Source: Candidatus Heimdallarchaeota archaeon LC_3
GTDB lineage: Archaea; Asgardarchaeota; Heimdallarchaeia; Hodarchaeales; LC-3
Length of the DNA stretch: 64,000 nucleotides
Reading direction: 5' to 3'
Assembly (NCBI GenBank): GCA_001940645.1
Contig: MDVS01000013.1
Span: forward strand, 1 to 64,000
Part shown: positions 47,051-55,779 of the stretch, piece by piece
How the letters are laid out: each line of letters begins with the position of its first letter
Position numbering within the stretch: position 1 is the first letter of the stretch
The notes under the pieces: model-generated
Database searches by the model: none
The model's input: only the letters and a program-made list of their open reading frames with translations
What the model was told of the DNA's origin: nothing
Position numbers and translations under genes: made by a program

Positions 47051-47689
47051 TTATTCTGATTTCAGTCCTAAAGCATAATATTTATGCTCCGAACCAATTA
47101 TTTGGTAAGTTATTAATGCTTGCTTAAGTAATTTTTTCAGTTCTTTGGTAACAAGTTTTCCGTTAAAAGATAACTTTGTTACTATTTCTTGATGTGAAAT
47201 GCCATTCTCGTCTGATCTCATTATAAGATTTGATATTTTTTGTGCTTCACTATCTAAGGAGGACAATATATTAAAATTCCATATAGTTTGAGAAGGATCA
47301 CGAACTTTTGAATAATAGAAGTTTGAGTTCGAGGGTTTTAGATCAATATTATTGCCTCTTAGAACAAATACCAAGTCACTTTTTTCTAAATCTTCTAAAT
47401 GACTATAAATTGTAGGACGACTCAAATCTCGAATGGTAGCTAACTCTTGCGCTGATGCTCCTCGCTTTTCAATACTTTCAAATTTCTTAATGGCATCTAA
47501 AGTATCAATACAAGCTTTAAAATCAATTGATTTCTTCTCAAATTTTTCTGGGATTAAATTATATTCTCCTATTTCCCTTTGTTCAAACAAATTAGAAAAA
47601 TTTTTGTTTAATAAAGCTATTTCAGTCTTGATTTCCTTTAATTCATTGGTAATTGCTTTTAACTCTTTTAATGAATCATTATCTTCCAT
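47051..47689 (-). CDS. Winged-helix protein with N-terminal coiled coil
   Basis: Residues 5-45 form a coiled coil (ELKAITNELKEIKTEIALLN). The next domain is a winged helix (RGASAQELATIRDLSRPTIY, then SHLEDLEKSDLVFVLRG) and a second winged-helix-like unit ends the protein (ISHQEIVTKLSFNGKLVTKE). It is probably a DNA-binding regulator. The ParA-type gene begins 16 bases after its stop, so the two likely form a DNA-binding plus ATPase pair. It cannot be called ParB because no ParB-type motif was seen. Confidence 0.72.
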   Translation of the reverse strand: MEDNDSLKELKAITNELKEIKTEIALLNKNFSNLFEQREIGEYNLIPEKFEKKSIDFKACIDTLDAIKKFESIEKRGASAQELATIRDLSRPTIYSHLEDLEKSDLVFVLRGNNIDLKPSNSNFYYSKVRDPSQTIWNFNILSSLDSEAQKISNLIMRSDENGISHQEIVTKLSFNGKLVTKELKKLLKQALITYQIIGSEHKYYALGLKSE

Positions 47690-47923
47690 ATTGCATTCAC
47701 AAGATAAAATTAAAGGAAATCTTACATTTTAACATAAACTAATAATCTAGTTAAAATTGTGTTGATAAACTTTTTCAAAAAAAATTTCACCGTTATTCGT
47801 AATTAAAATAAGCTAAATATTTAATTAACTTATTTAATAAACTTTTTTTCAAAAAGATTATTTTCAACAAAATTTAAAATAAATCTTAGGAGTTTTACGG
47901 AAATTATTTGGTTATCATATTTT

Positions 47924-48676
47924 CTAAAATATCAGAGAAAGACAAGTAAGAGCTCCCTCACATTTTTGGAATTCTGAAACATCCAAAGAAACAACATCAA
48001 ATCCATAATCAGTAATTATATTATTAATCCTTGTAAAACCTTCTGGGATAATAACTGTACCATTAACTGTCAGGGTATTTGCAGCATATTCTTCATTTTC
48101 CTGAGTCGAAATTTTTTTATAATCCGTTAAAACAGGATGGTCTAAATATCGGTTAGAAGTTATTATTAAATCGTCCCTGAGCGCTGTAACATAACTTTTA
48201 AGATGAATAATTTCAATATCTTCAACAACTTTAACTGGAATTTCAAAAAAGGATTCTAATTGTTCAATACCTTCCAGATTTGTACGTTGGGTGAATCCAG
48301 AAATTAAGTTTGTTGAAAAATGTATAATATCACCTCCCTCAATTGTTCCTGGTTTTTTGATTTTAGATACAGGCAAATATTGTTTTAAGATCTCTTCAAC
48401 TGAAATTTCTTCCCCACGACGAGATTCTGCACCCATTCTACATATCAACGCCTTTTTATAATGTATTATCGCCGTATCTTCGACAAAGCATGAGTCAGGA
48501 TGATCAGAAATTTCAGTAATATATATTAATTCGAGTCCTAATTCTTCTAATGTAGAACAATAAGCTTTATGTTGCTTTTGAGTCTTTTCTATATTGATTT
48601 GATGTTTTAAAGGGTGGTTTGATATACATTTAAGAAAATCTTTACTTGGTTCACGAACTAATGCGACTTTAATCAT
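47924..48676 (-). CDS. Dimethylarginine dimethylaminohydrolase-like (amidinotransferase fold)
   Basis: The protein follows the DDAH/amidinotransferase fold. The substrate-binding acidic residues sit in SCFVEDTAI (Glu66, Asp67), the catalytic His158 in EIIHLKSYV and the catalytic Cys245 in GALTCLSL, the C-terminal motif of DDAH. DDAH converts N-omega-methylated arginines to citrulline and a methylamine. It is unusual in archaea, but related enzymes (arginine deiminase, agmatine deiminase) share the fold. The close match of the C-terminal motif favours DDAH. Length 250 is normal. Confidence 0.85.
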   Translation of the reverse strand: MIKVALVREPSKDFLKCISNHPLKHQINIEKTQKQHKAYCSTLEELGLELIYITEISDHPDSCFVEDTAIIHYKKALICRMGAESRRGEEISVEEILKQYLPVSKIKKPGTIEGGDIIHFSTNLISGFTQRTNLEGIEQLESFFEIPVKVVEDIEIIHLKSYVTALRDDLIITSNRYLDHPVLTDYKKISTQENEEYAANTLTVNGTVIIPEGFTRINNIITDYGFDVVSLDVSEFQKCEGALTCLSLIF

Positions 48677-48816
48677 ATAATAATTCCTGATAATTTAAAA
48701 AATTCGATATTTAATAATTCACTACACACATTAAATACATAAATCACAATATTAAGTTAAAATTGATTTTTTATAAATATAAAAAAAACAAAACAAATTG
48801 GAGTGTCCATTTAATT

Positions 48817-49677
48817 ATGCAGGATTTATCAGAAGAACTCAATAAGTTATTAGACTACTTGAATAAAATAGGTAATGAAAATAAAGAAATTGTTGATACT
48901 TTACTAATTTTTTTCACCTATTTATTATTATTGATTATTAGTTTGCGGATATTAAACCTAATAATGAATAAATATAAATCTAAACTTACAAAATCAACTT
49001 ATCAAACTCTTAAAACATTTGCAAGGATGTTAATCGTCTTATTGTTTGGAATTGGTTTTCTTAATCAGTTTGAACAATTTTCTGGATCATTAATCGGGTT
49101 TTCAGCATTACTAGGAACAGCTATAGGGTTTGCATCTACCCAAACTGTTGGAAATATGATTTCTGGCATTTATATTATGATTGCGAGACCATTTTTTATT
49201 TCAGATTATATTATGTTACCTAAATTAGGTTTTGAAGGAATTGTAAAGGAAATAACGATAAACTATACAAAAATTTTACAGCCTAATGGTAATACTGCAA
49301 TAATCTCAAATCGCAGTCTAATTGATACTCCTCTTGTAAATACTAGGTTTGAATTACAGGAAGAGCAAAAATGGTCATCTTTTTTTGATAAAATTAAATC
49401 ACAAAAGAAAATTGCATACATTTATCCGATAAAATTTTCAGTAAGTGTTGGTGAGAAACAGAAACTAGTGAACCAAGCTGTTAAAAGATTAGAAAATCAT
49501 TTTGAGGCTGAAAATATTGTATTGGATATGAAATGGAGGATAATGTCAAGGTCTCGATTGGAAGTAGCATATCAAATTGATATTATGGTCGAAAATCCGT
49601 CAGAAATTTTCAAAATCATGAGCAATGCTTTAAATCAATTAGAAATATATTTAGAAGAAACATTAATAGAAAATTAA
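48817..49677 (+). CDS. MscS-family mechanosensitive ion channel
   Basis: Three N-terminal helices end in the pore helix LIGFSALLGTAIGFASTQTV (Gly/Ala-rich). A beta domain (VKEITINYTKILQPNGNTAI, SNRSLIDTP) and an alpha/beta C-domain follow. MscS channels open under membrane tension to release solutes; cyclic-nucleotide or defence-associated variants are known. ATG 48817 was chosen because the first 18 codons from TTG 48763 are lysine/asparagine-rich and unconserved. The next gene, a SIR2-like protein (duplicated), begins 36 bases after its stop, on the same strand. Confidence 0.87.
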   Translation: MQDLSEELNKLLDYLNKIGNENKEIVDTLLIFFTYLLLLIISLRILNLIMNKYKSKLTKSTYQTLKTFARMLIVLLFGIGFLNQFEQFSGSLIGFSALLGTAIGFASTQTVGNMISGIYIMIARPFFISDYIMLPKLGFEGIVKEITINYTKILQPNGNTAIISNRSLIDTPLVNTRFELQEEQKWSSFFDKIKSQKKIAYIYPIKFSVSVGEKQKLVNQAVKRLENHFEAENIVLDMKWRIMSRSRLEVAYQIDIMVENPSEIFKIMSNALNQLEIYLEETLIEN

Positions 49678-49708
49678 AAATATTCCATAATAAATAAGGA
49701 GATAAATG

Positions 49709-50942
49709 AGTAAATGAGAAGAGTATTTGTTTTGGGAGCAGGAACATCAGTACATGCAGGTGCACCTGTCGGAAAAGATATAATTAAGAAATTTATTGAA
49801 TTACAGTTAGAAGGGAATTCTGAAGGAGTAAGAATGGTCAAAGACCATCCGTTTTTAATGAATCTTTTAGCTGTACAACCTGGAAATAAAGTATCTTCTA
49901 CTACTCTGATAGAAAATTTACTATCCTATCAATTTCCTGATTTAAGAGATGTTTTTACCTACTATCAAATTGCTAATGAAAGGAATGAACCTTTTATTAA
50001 AGGTTTATTTGAGGAAAATAATATTTTTATAGAAGAAATTATGAATTTCGTAATGTTAACGATAAAAAATTCCATTAAAGTAAGGACTACAGACGTTTGC
50101 AATCGTTTTGTAAAAAATCTTACACCTAATGATTCTATAATTAATTTTAATTATGATACATTGATAGATAACGCGATCATGTCTGAGTATGGAAACATAG
50201 ACTATGGAATTGATTTCAACTTACCAGAAATGGATGAAGAAACAATCAGAGAGTTATCACTAAATGAAAACATGTCAGATATTTATTTCAATTTGGATAA
50301 AAGTAAACCTACACCCTTGATACTTAGTAAATGAGAAGAGTATTTGTTTTGGGAGCAGGAACATCAGTACATGCAGGTGCACCTGTCGGAAAAGATATAA
50401 TTAAGAAATTTATTGAATTACAGTTAGAAGGGAATTCTGAAGGAGTAAGAATGGTCAAAGACCATCCGTTTTTAATGAATCTTTTAGCTGTACAACCTGG
50501 AAATAAAGTATCTTCTACTACTCTGATAGAAAATTTACTATCCTATCAATTTCCTGATTTAAGAGATGTTTTTACCTACTATCAAATTGCTAATGAAAGG
50601 AATGAACCTTTTATTAAAGGTTTATTTGAGGAAAATAATATTTTTATAGAAGAAATTATGAATTTCGTAATGTTAACGATAAAAAATTCCATTAAAGTAA
50701 GGACTACAGACGTTTGCAATCGTTTTGTAAAAAATCTTACACCTAATGATTCTATAATTAATTTTAATTATGATACATTGATAGATAACGCGATCATGTC
50801 TGAGTATGGAAACATAGACTATGGAATTGATTTCAACTTACCAGAAATGGATGAAGAAACAATCAGAGAGTTATCACTAAATGAAAACATGTCAGATATT
50901 TATTTCAATTTGGATAAAAGTAAACCTACACCCTTGATACTT
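49709..50942 (+). repeat. Exact 617-bp tandem duplication
   Basis: The block 49709-50325 is repeated immediately at 50326-50942 with no difference seen by eye (unit 617 bp). It begins in the bases just before the SIR2-like start codon and stops two-thirds of the way through the coding region. The unit is not a multiple of three. It produces a truncated first gene whose TGA stop overlaps the ATG of the full-length second copy. No transposase or terminal repeat is present. It could be a recent slippage event or an assembly artefact. Confidence 0.9.
49714..50334 (+). pseudogene. Truncated duplicate of the SIR2-like gene
   Basis: This copy encodes residues 1-204 of the SIR2-like protein exactly, then ends with Ser-Lys and a TGA at 50332-50334 that overlaps the next ATG (ATGA). 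It keeps the nucleotide-binding first part (GAGTSVHAGAPVGKDI) but lacks the His207 and the zinc cysteines of the full gene. The product is unlikely to be catalytic, though it could still dimerise with the intact protein. It is the upstream half of the 617-bp duplication. Confidence 0.85.
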
Positions 50943-51398
50943 AAACCTCATGGATCTTTTAACTGGTTATATTGTGCTGATTGTTATGATTTTTATTTGA
51001 AAGTAGTAGAACGATTCGGGATCCAATATTTTCCCAATGAATGTAATAACTGCCAAATAGGGCTCCATGATTATATTGTTCCATTTTCTTATAGAAAAAA
51101 CTTTAATAACCCTTTAATAGCAAACATTTGGATCAATGTTGTAAAAATTCTCTCAAAAGCTGATGAAGTTTATTTCATTGGATATTCATTATCGGATGAT
51201 GATTATACTACAAAATATTTCTTTGTTAAAGGAATATCTAGAATTCTCAAAGAAGAATTTCCAAAATTATATCTAATTAGTCCTAATGCGTCAAATCGTA
51301 AAGAAAAATTTGAGAGTATTTTTGGTGAAGTTAAAATTATAGAAGGAGAAAACGGAAAATTCCAAAATTTTGATTTACAAATAATACAAGATCATTAA
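50331..51398 (+). CDS. SIR2-like NAD-dependent protein (SIR2_2 type)
   Basis: A Rossmann-type domain opens with FVLGAGTSVHAGAPVGKDI. INFNYDTLID holds the conserved Asn146 and Asp148, and LKPHGSFNWLY the catalytic His207. A zinc knuckle (Cys215, Cys218, Cys238, Cys241) and the end FIGYSLSDDDYTTKYFFV follow. Standalone SIR2_2 proteins are often NADases in anti-phage systems, or NAD-dependent deacylases; the sequence alone does not decide. It lies downstream of an MscS channel gene and of its own truncated duplicate. It is 355 residues. Confidence 0.82.
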   Translation: MRRVFVLGAGTSVHAGAPVGKDIIKKFIELQLEGNSEGVRMVKDHPFLMNLLAVQPGNKVSSTTLIENLLSYQFPDLRDVFTYYQIANERNEPFIKGLFEENNIFIEEIMNFVMLTIKNSIKVRTTDVCNRFVKNLTPNDSIINFNYDTLIDNAIMSEYGNIDYGIDFNLPEMDEETIRELSLNENMSDIYFNLDKSKPTPLILKPHGSFNWLYCADCYDFYLKVVERFGIQYFPNECNNCQIGLHDYIVPFSYRKNFNNPLIANIWINVVKILSKADEVYFIGYSLSDDDYTTKYFFVKGISRILKEEFPKLYLISPNASNRKEKFESIFGEVKIIEGENGKFQNFDLQIIQDH

Positions 51399-51444
51399 TA
51401 TTTTTTCAGAGATTTTTGAATGAAATCTTGAAAAGTAATATGAT

Positions 51445-52035
51445 TTATTTAACAAAGTAAAATTTTGAACCGTCATTAGTAACCAATGGATCGCCTTGAA
51501 GTTTCTCGCCAGAATGAAGTAAAACTTTTTTGCTTAGATGCAACTGATATATATAACTGTGAATTTTCTCTTTGGGAAGTTTAGTTTTTTCAACTAATCC
51601 ATTCACCAATGTAGGAATCTCTGCTACAGATTTCATTGCTGTTTTATATGAATCGATTTCTCGAAGAACAAGGTTTTCAGTTAAGAAAAAATTTGATTTT
51701 CTCTCTTTTGAGGATCTAGTAGCAGTTATTTCTTTTAAGTCCATGTAAGCGTTCTCCACTGACTGAAAGAAGTTTTTAAAAGTTCTTTGATAGCTAATTT
51801 CAGAAGTTATATCTGGATTATCAGATAAAAATATTAAATTTTTTCCAAAATCAGTTATTATTGCAGAATTAGGAACTTTTACAGGTTTACTACCTGTCAG
51901 TATAATTTGTAACTCGATTAATCCGATTTTTTCAAGGGTATTCGCTAAAGTTTTTGTAATTCCAAGATCTTTCAATAAAACAGGACCTGAGGATTTATTA
52001 AGCTTCAACAATCCACTTTTTATTTTAGTATCCAT
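51445..52035 (-). CDS. Winged-helix-like protein of unknown function
   Basis: The N-terminal part resembles a winged-helix domain with a basic strand (LLKLNKSSGPVLLKDLGITK, then TLANTLEKIGLIELQIIL). A helical middle (NFFQSVENAYMDLKEIT) and a C-terminal second winged helix (TKLPKEKIHSYIYQLHLSKK) follow. It is likely a DNA-binding regulator or adaptor. ATG 52035 is preferred over TTG 52044. It lies opposite to the SIR2 gene with about 45 bases between, so a regulatory link is possible but unproven. Confidence 0.6.
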   Translation of the reverse strand: MDTKIKSGLLKLNKSSGPVLLKDLGITKTLANTLEKIGLIELQIILTGSKPVKVPNSAIITDFGKNLIFLSDNPDITSEISYQRTFKNFFQSVENAYMDLKEITATRSSKERKSNFFLTENLVLREIDSYKTAMKSVAEIPTLVNGLVEKTKLPKEKIHSYIYQLHLSKKVLLHSGEKLQGDPLVTNDGSKFYFVK

Positions 52036-52521
52036 GATTATCAAGATTTAACATGATTAAAGAAAAAATTTGATAATGCATACCTTGTATGAATGAAGTA
52101 AATATCTATCTAAATCTACATATGTATTACCTAAGTAATCCTAATTATGAAATGAAACAAAACAATTTATGTGAGATTATTTACATCTCGATTGGAAAGA
52201 CAGTAACAATGCTCGGAATATCAGTGAGTACCAATAGACATTGGGATAAGAGTAGAAATTACTAACCACTTTGGTAACGGAAGGAAAATATAGAAGATGT
52301 GATTTAGAAATAATTCGCTTTCATTTGAGGAGCAATTAACAAGCAATTTAATGCTATATTGGCTTCATTTGCTGGAAAACTATACAGATCATGGAGATGG
52401 AAGCAAAATATTTTATCTTTTTCATTAAGAGCTTATTTTTGTAAATGAGGCGAAGAGAAAAATGTAAAATAGGGAAAAATTAATGAGTTCAAAAAAAGCG
52501 ACTCGAGTAATGATTTATTTC
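52036..52521. other. Gene-less interval with a possible transposase-like relic
   Basis: No intact gene lies in this 486-base interval. A plus-strand frame near 52335-52448 encodes FNAILASFAGKLYRSWRWKQ and ends at a stop; its aromatic/basic composition is transposase-like but no family motif is seen. The sequence near 52150-52250 shows no clear signal. It may be an old mobile-element remnant. Confidence 0.3.
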
Positions 52522-53511
52522 TTATTTTCTTCTCATTTTAAAGATAACTGGAATGGCTATAATGGTTGCAATAACTAATATTGCAGTGAAAGCACTGGCA
52601 TTTCCAGTTGTAATTGTTACAGTATCTTCATCCAAAATGGTTTGTGTTTCAGTTACAGTATGTTCTTGGGTTTGAGTTACGGTCACATACGGATTGAGTG
52701 TCACAATTTGCTCAATGGATGGTCCCATGACAAGTGACCTATCAAATGATGAATGGTGATTTATACTTGAAGTTCCATTCCAATATGCTATACCATAGGG
52801 AATATGTGCTCCATCACCAAATTGAACATCTTGAGCAGTATCCGTGGTCACTCTTGCACGGGTAAATTGAAGATAATAACCCATAGTTCCACCATATCCA
52901 ACTCCTCCATAAGATACAGCTACATGAACATCAGAAGAAATATCATCATCGCTGTCAGCGGTAGTGTCAACATACCGATCATCGGCCATCCCAGTTCCGT
53001 TAGGAACTACATCAGTACCTTTCCATAACCACATGTCAGCATTACCATTTTGCATTTTCATCCCACCGTCTTTGAACTGTCCAATACTGAAGTTTGTCGA
53101 ATCGATGTTGAAGACGATTGCAAATTTATCTGAAGTGTTGATAAAGGGATCAAAATCAATTCTTACCAAAAGGGAAATATGACTGTCATTAGAAGCAAAA
53201 ATCAATTTTACGAATCCCAACTGTGTATGAATATCAGAACCGTCAGTTGCAGGAATTACAGGAACATAATTAGTTGCAAAATTTCCATTGGCACCAAATG
53301 CACTTGTGTCTGGCCATTCAGCAGTTGCATTCCATGTAGGCAAATTGTTTGTTCCGTAATCGTAAACATAAACTGGATTGTTATGACAAGCGTAGCAACC
53401 TTTACCACCAGAAAAGCCTGGCAATGACGTCGAGCTATACATATTTAGTCCTAATAGTCCAACAATGAACAATGCACCAAATATAGTTAAAGTTAATTTA
53501 AAATGTTTCAA
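52522..53511 (-). CDS. Membrane-anchored monoheme cytochrome c with ethylbenzene-dehydrogenase-type haem domain
   Basis: A signal peptide (residues 1-24) is followed by GKGCYACH, a c-type haem site with Cys39, Cys42 and His43. A beta-rich domain (TQLGFVKLIFASNDSHISLL, NADMWLWKGTDV) resembles the haem-binding gamma subunit of ethylbenzene/DMSO-type reductases. The end has a threonine-rich stalk and one membrane helix (AFTAILVIATIIAIPVIFK). It therefore sits outside the cell membrane and carries electrons. The start is TTG at 53511 with AAGGAG at 53521-53526. No molybdenum reductase gene is close. Confidence 0.82.
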   Translation of the reverse strand: MKHFKLTLTIFGALFIVGLLGLNMYSSTSLPGFSGGKGCYACHNNPVYVYDYGTNNLPTWNATAEWPDTSAFGANGNFATNYVPVIPATDGSDIHTQLGFVKLIFASNDSHISLLVRIDFDPFINTSDKFAIVFNIDSTNFSIGQFKDGGMKMQNGNADMWLWKGTDVVPNGTGMADDRYVDTTADSDDDISSDVHVAVSYGGVGYGGTMGYYLQFTRARVTTDTAQDVQFGDGAHIPYGIAYWNGTSSINHHSSFDRSLVMGPSIEQIVTLNPYVTVTQTQEHTVTETQTILDEDTVTITTGNASAFTAILVIATIIAIPVIFKMRRK

Positions 53512-53520
53512 TTTTTTTTT

Positions 53521-53526
53521 CTCCTT
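53521..53526 (-). promoter_or_regulatory. Shine-Dalgarno site AAGGAG fixing the TTG start
   Basis: On the minus strand AAGGAG lies nine bases before the TTG at 53511 of the cytochrome gene. It is the only strong candidate upstream, and the TTG directly precedes the signal peptide, so it decides the start. Confidence 0.7.
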
Positions 53527-54301
53527 GAATTAATAACTATAATTGTTATTTACAAATTAAAGACGAATAATATATTTAAATGAACAAGTAGGTAATCCAA
53601 AAGAAATTGATTGGTGGGTCAATTGTTTAAATCAATCTGCTAGGTATGTCTAAATTAGTCTTACCGATGATTAACACATTTTATTTTTAATTTGTAAATA
53701 AATTCAAGAAGAGAATAAATGAAGGAGGTATTCCGTTTTCGTTCAGTTTACTGTTAATTGAAAGTATGAAATTGAATTTGTGCTTATATCTATGTATTCC
53801 TTTTAGTTATTTATAATTTAATATTATAAATAGAAAAAAGTTAAATCCGTAACTGTTTTCGAACTACAACTTTTAGCACCAAATCAACCAATCTTCCATT
53901 CACAAAGTGATACCAATTTTTCTGTCGAGCGACCTCATCTAAGTATCTAACATAACCAGGCTCTCCAGGGGAAGACAATTTATTTATCTAAATCCTATGA
54001 GATAGCATAACCTTATGCTTATATAGATTCATAGAAATTTTTTTTCACATTTAATTTTGAAAGATTTTTTTTCAAAAAATGGGAAGAATAATTTGAAGAG
54101 GATTGTTTATAATGAAAAGATTTTCTTCAAAATTCTTCAACAACTCATCTGTTGACTAACCTGAAACAAATAAAATAATTAAGAAATCTCAAGGAGAAAA
54201 TTATGATCACTGATTTTATTCTTTTTCCTCGCTAAAATTTTTGTGTAAAATAAGATCAATCGCTAATTTTGATTCAGAATTAAGATTAACAAATTAGAAA
54301 A
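53527..54301. other. Gene-less interval with a UPF0158-like relic
   Basis: These 775 bases hold no intact gene. The minus-strand stretch 53841-53978 (described separately) is protein-like. A short plus-strand start near 53718 (MKEVFRFRSVYC) ends after 12 codons and is not accepted. The remainder is AT-rich without clear repeats, although a short region around 54050-54150 contains A/T runs typical of promoters. Confidence 0.35.
53841..53978 (-). pseudogene. Possible UPF0158-type protein fragment
   Basis: The minus-strand frame ending at 53841 encodes PGYVRYLDEVARQKNWYHFV followed by NGRLVDLVLKVVV. The W/YxF...RL..L pattern resembles the end of UPF0158 family proteins. Only a TTG at 53978 could start it and no larger gene extends upstream, so it is most likely the C-terminal end of a decayed gene. 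Family assignment is tentative. Confidence 0.35.
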
Positions 54302-54652
54302 TCATTTTTTTGAAAATAATCCAATCTGATTCCCAAAGCAGTCTTCAAATCTAGCAGCATATCCTATTTCCTCTGTTATTTGTTGTTTTTCAGAAACAAT
54401 TTTTCCTCCTAAAGATTTCACATTTTCTAATGTCTTAGTTATTTCTTCAACTTCTATATAAAACTTCAAATTTGTTTTTTCGAATTCGTCTAATAAAGGA
54501 AATCCAATAGAAATATCTGCATTATCTAATGCATAGCCATAGTTAGGAATTCGTTTGTAATCTATGTCCCAATTTAAAACTGCTTTGTAAAATTCACTAG
54601 CTTGATTCTTATCCCCAATAGGGATTTCTACATGACAAATTGTATTTTTCAT
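54302..54652 (-). CDS. VOC superfamily protein
   Basis: This is a 116-residue VOC protein with ICHVEIPIGDKNQASEFYKA, LKFYIEVEEITKTLE and the end FEDCFGNQIGLFS. The usual metal ligands are present at the first-strand His and at a Gln/Glu near the C-terminus. It is a likely ligand-binding protein, glyoxalase or dioxygenase subunit. It faces away from a second VOC gene (54876) whose start is about 220 bases off. Confidence 0.8.
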   Translation of the reverse strand: MKNTICHVEIPIGDKNQASEFYKAVLNWDIDYKRIPNYGYALDNADISIGFPLLDEFEKTNLKFYIEVEEITKTLENVKSLGGKIVSEKQQITEEIGYAARFEDCFGNQIGLFSKK

Positions 54653-54875
54653 TTTAACACCATCAAATTTTGGTAAATTAATTCAAAATAATGTCTTATT
54701 AATACATTTTCCAACTTCGGGTTAACATAATTACTTTGCAGTAACAAAGTTTTATTGAATAAGTATACAAATTTAAATCTAAAAATTAGATTTCCTAATA
54801 GTCATAACTCTATATTTAATTACTTTTTAGTGAAATTATATACATTAAGCAATAATTTAGTGAGGATAAGATATC

Positions 54876-55238
54876 ATGCATAATTTTGTTCATATAGAAA
54901 TCAAAGTAACTGATTTAGGCATTGCTAAAAGTTTCTATGAATCTGTTTTCCAATGGAAAGTACAACTGAGTCCCGATATGAGTAATGTAGCCTTTTATCA
55001 AATAGATGAAGAAGGAGAGTTGGTTAGTGGAGCATTTCTTTTAACTGAAAAAATTCCAGAAGAATGTTCGATTATGCTATATATTAATTCCAGAGATATA
55101 ACGAAAAAATTAGATGAAATTAAGTCACATGATGGACAAATAGTTTTTTCTAAAACAGAATTACCTGGTGGACACGGATTTATGGGTAGATTTCGCGATC
55201 CTTTCGGAAACTTATTAGGTCTTTGGAGTGAGGAATAA
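54876..55238 (+). CDS. VOC superfamily protein
   Basis: FVHIEIKVTDLGIAKSFYES, VAFYQIDEEGE, IMLYINSRDITKKLDEI and FRDPFGNLLGLWSEE give a single VOC domain of 120 residues. It lies six bases before the HxlR regulator, so both are probably co-transcribed, and it is divergent from the VOC gene at 54302. Paired VOC genes flanking a regulator suggest a common small-molecule substrate. Confidence 0.8.
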   Translation: MHNFVHIEIKVTDLGIAKSFYESVFQWKVQLSPDMSNVAFYQIDEEGELVSGAFLLTEKIPEECSIMLYINSRDITKKLDEIKSHDGQIVFSKTELPGGHGFMGRFRDPFGNLLGLWSEE

Positions 55239-55244
55239 AAATTC

Positions 55245-55667
55245 ATGATAGAATTTATAGAATCCCCTATCCACATTACGCTTAGTATAATTAGTAAAAA
55301 ATGGGCAGTTGAAATAATTAATGAACTATTTACTGGTAGGAAAAGATATTCCGATTTATTAGAACTAAATCAATCAATTAGTTCTAAAGTTTTATCAGAA
55401 AGACTTAAGGAATTATATAATGAAGAGATAATTGATAAAATAATTACAAATATGATACCTCTAAAAATAAAATATCAGTTAACTGAAAAAGGAAGATTCT
55501 TAAATAGAATTTTATTTGAATTAGCGATTTTTGGATCACTCTTTTATAGAGGAAAAATATTAGAAAAGAATATTAAGCATGAAAATGATATTATTAATTA
55601 TTTTGGATCCAGCTATAAAATTGATCCAGAAGAACAACATAGAGCAAGAAAAAGGTACAATTTATAA
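55245..55667 (+). CDS. HxlR-family winged-helix regulator
   Basis: HxlR proteins are winged-helix repressors or activators of stress and metabolic genes. The pattern SKKWAVEIINELFTGRKRYS, then VLSERLKELYNEEIIDKII and YQLTEKGRFL is typical, although the usual cysteine near the N-terminus is absent, so a redox-sensing role is not supported. It follows the VOC gene by six bases. Confidence 0.85.
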   Translation: MIEFIESPIHITLSIISKKWAVEIINELFTGRKRYSDLLELNQSISSKVLSERLKELYNEEIIDKIITNMIPLKIKYQLTEKGRFLNRILFELAIFGSLFYRGKILEKNIKHENDIINYFGSSYKIDPEEQHRARKRYNL

Positions 55668-55779
55668 ATTCACTTTGAAATTATTTACTAAGGTTAAAAA
55701 AATTACTATTTAATTTCGACTTTAACGCTGAAGAGAACAAACATTTTTATGAGGATGATTTTATTTATTTATATAATTC

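Noticed and set aside
52335..52448. Transposase-like aromatic/basic fragment
   Set aside because: The pattern is suggestive but without DDE or HTH motifs, terminal repeats or a start codon it cannot be supported as a mobile element.
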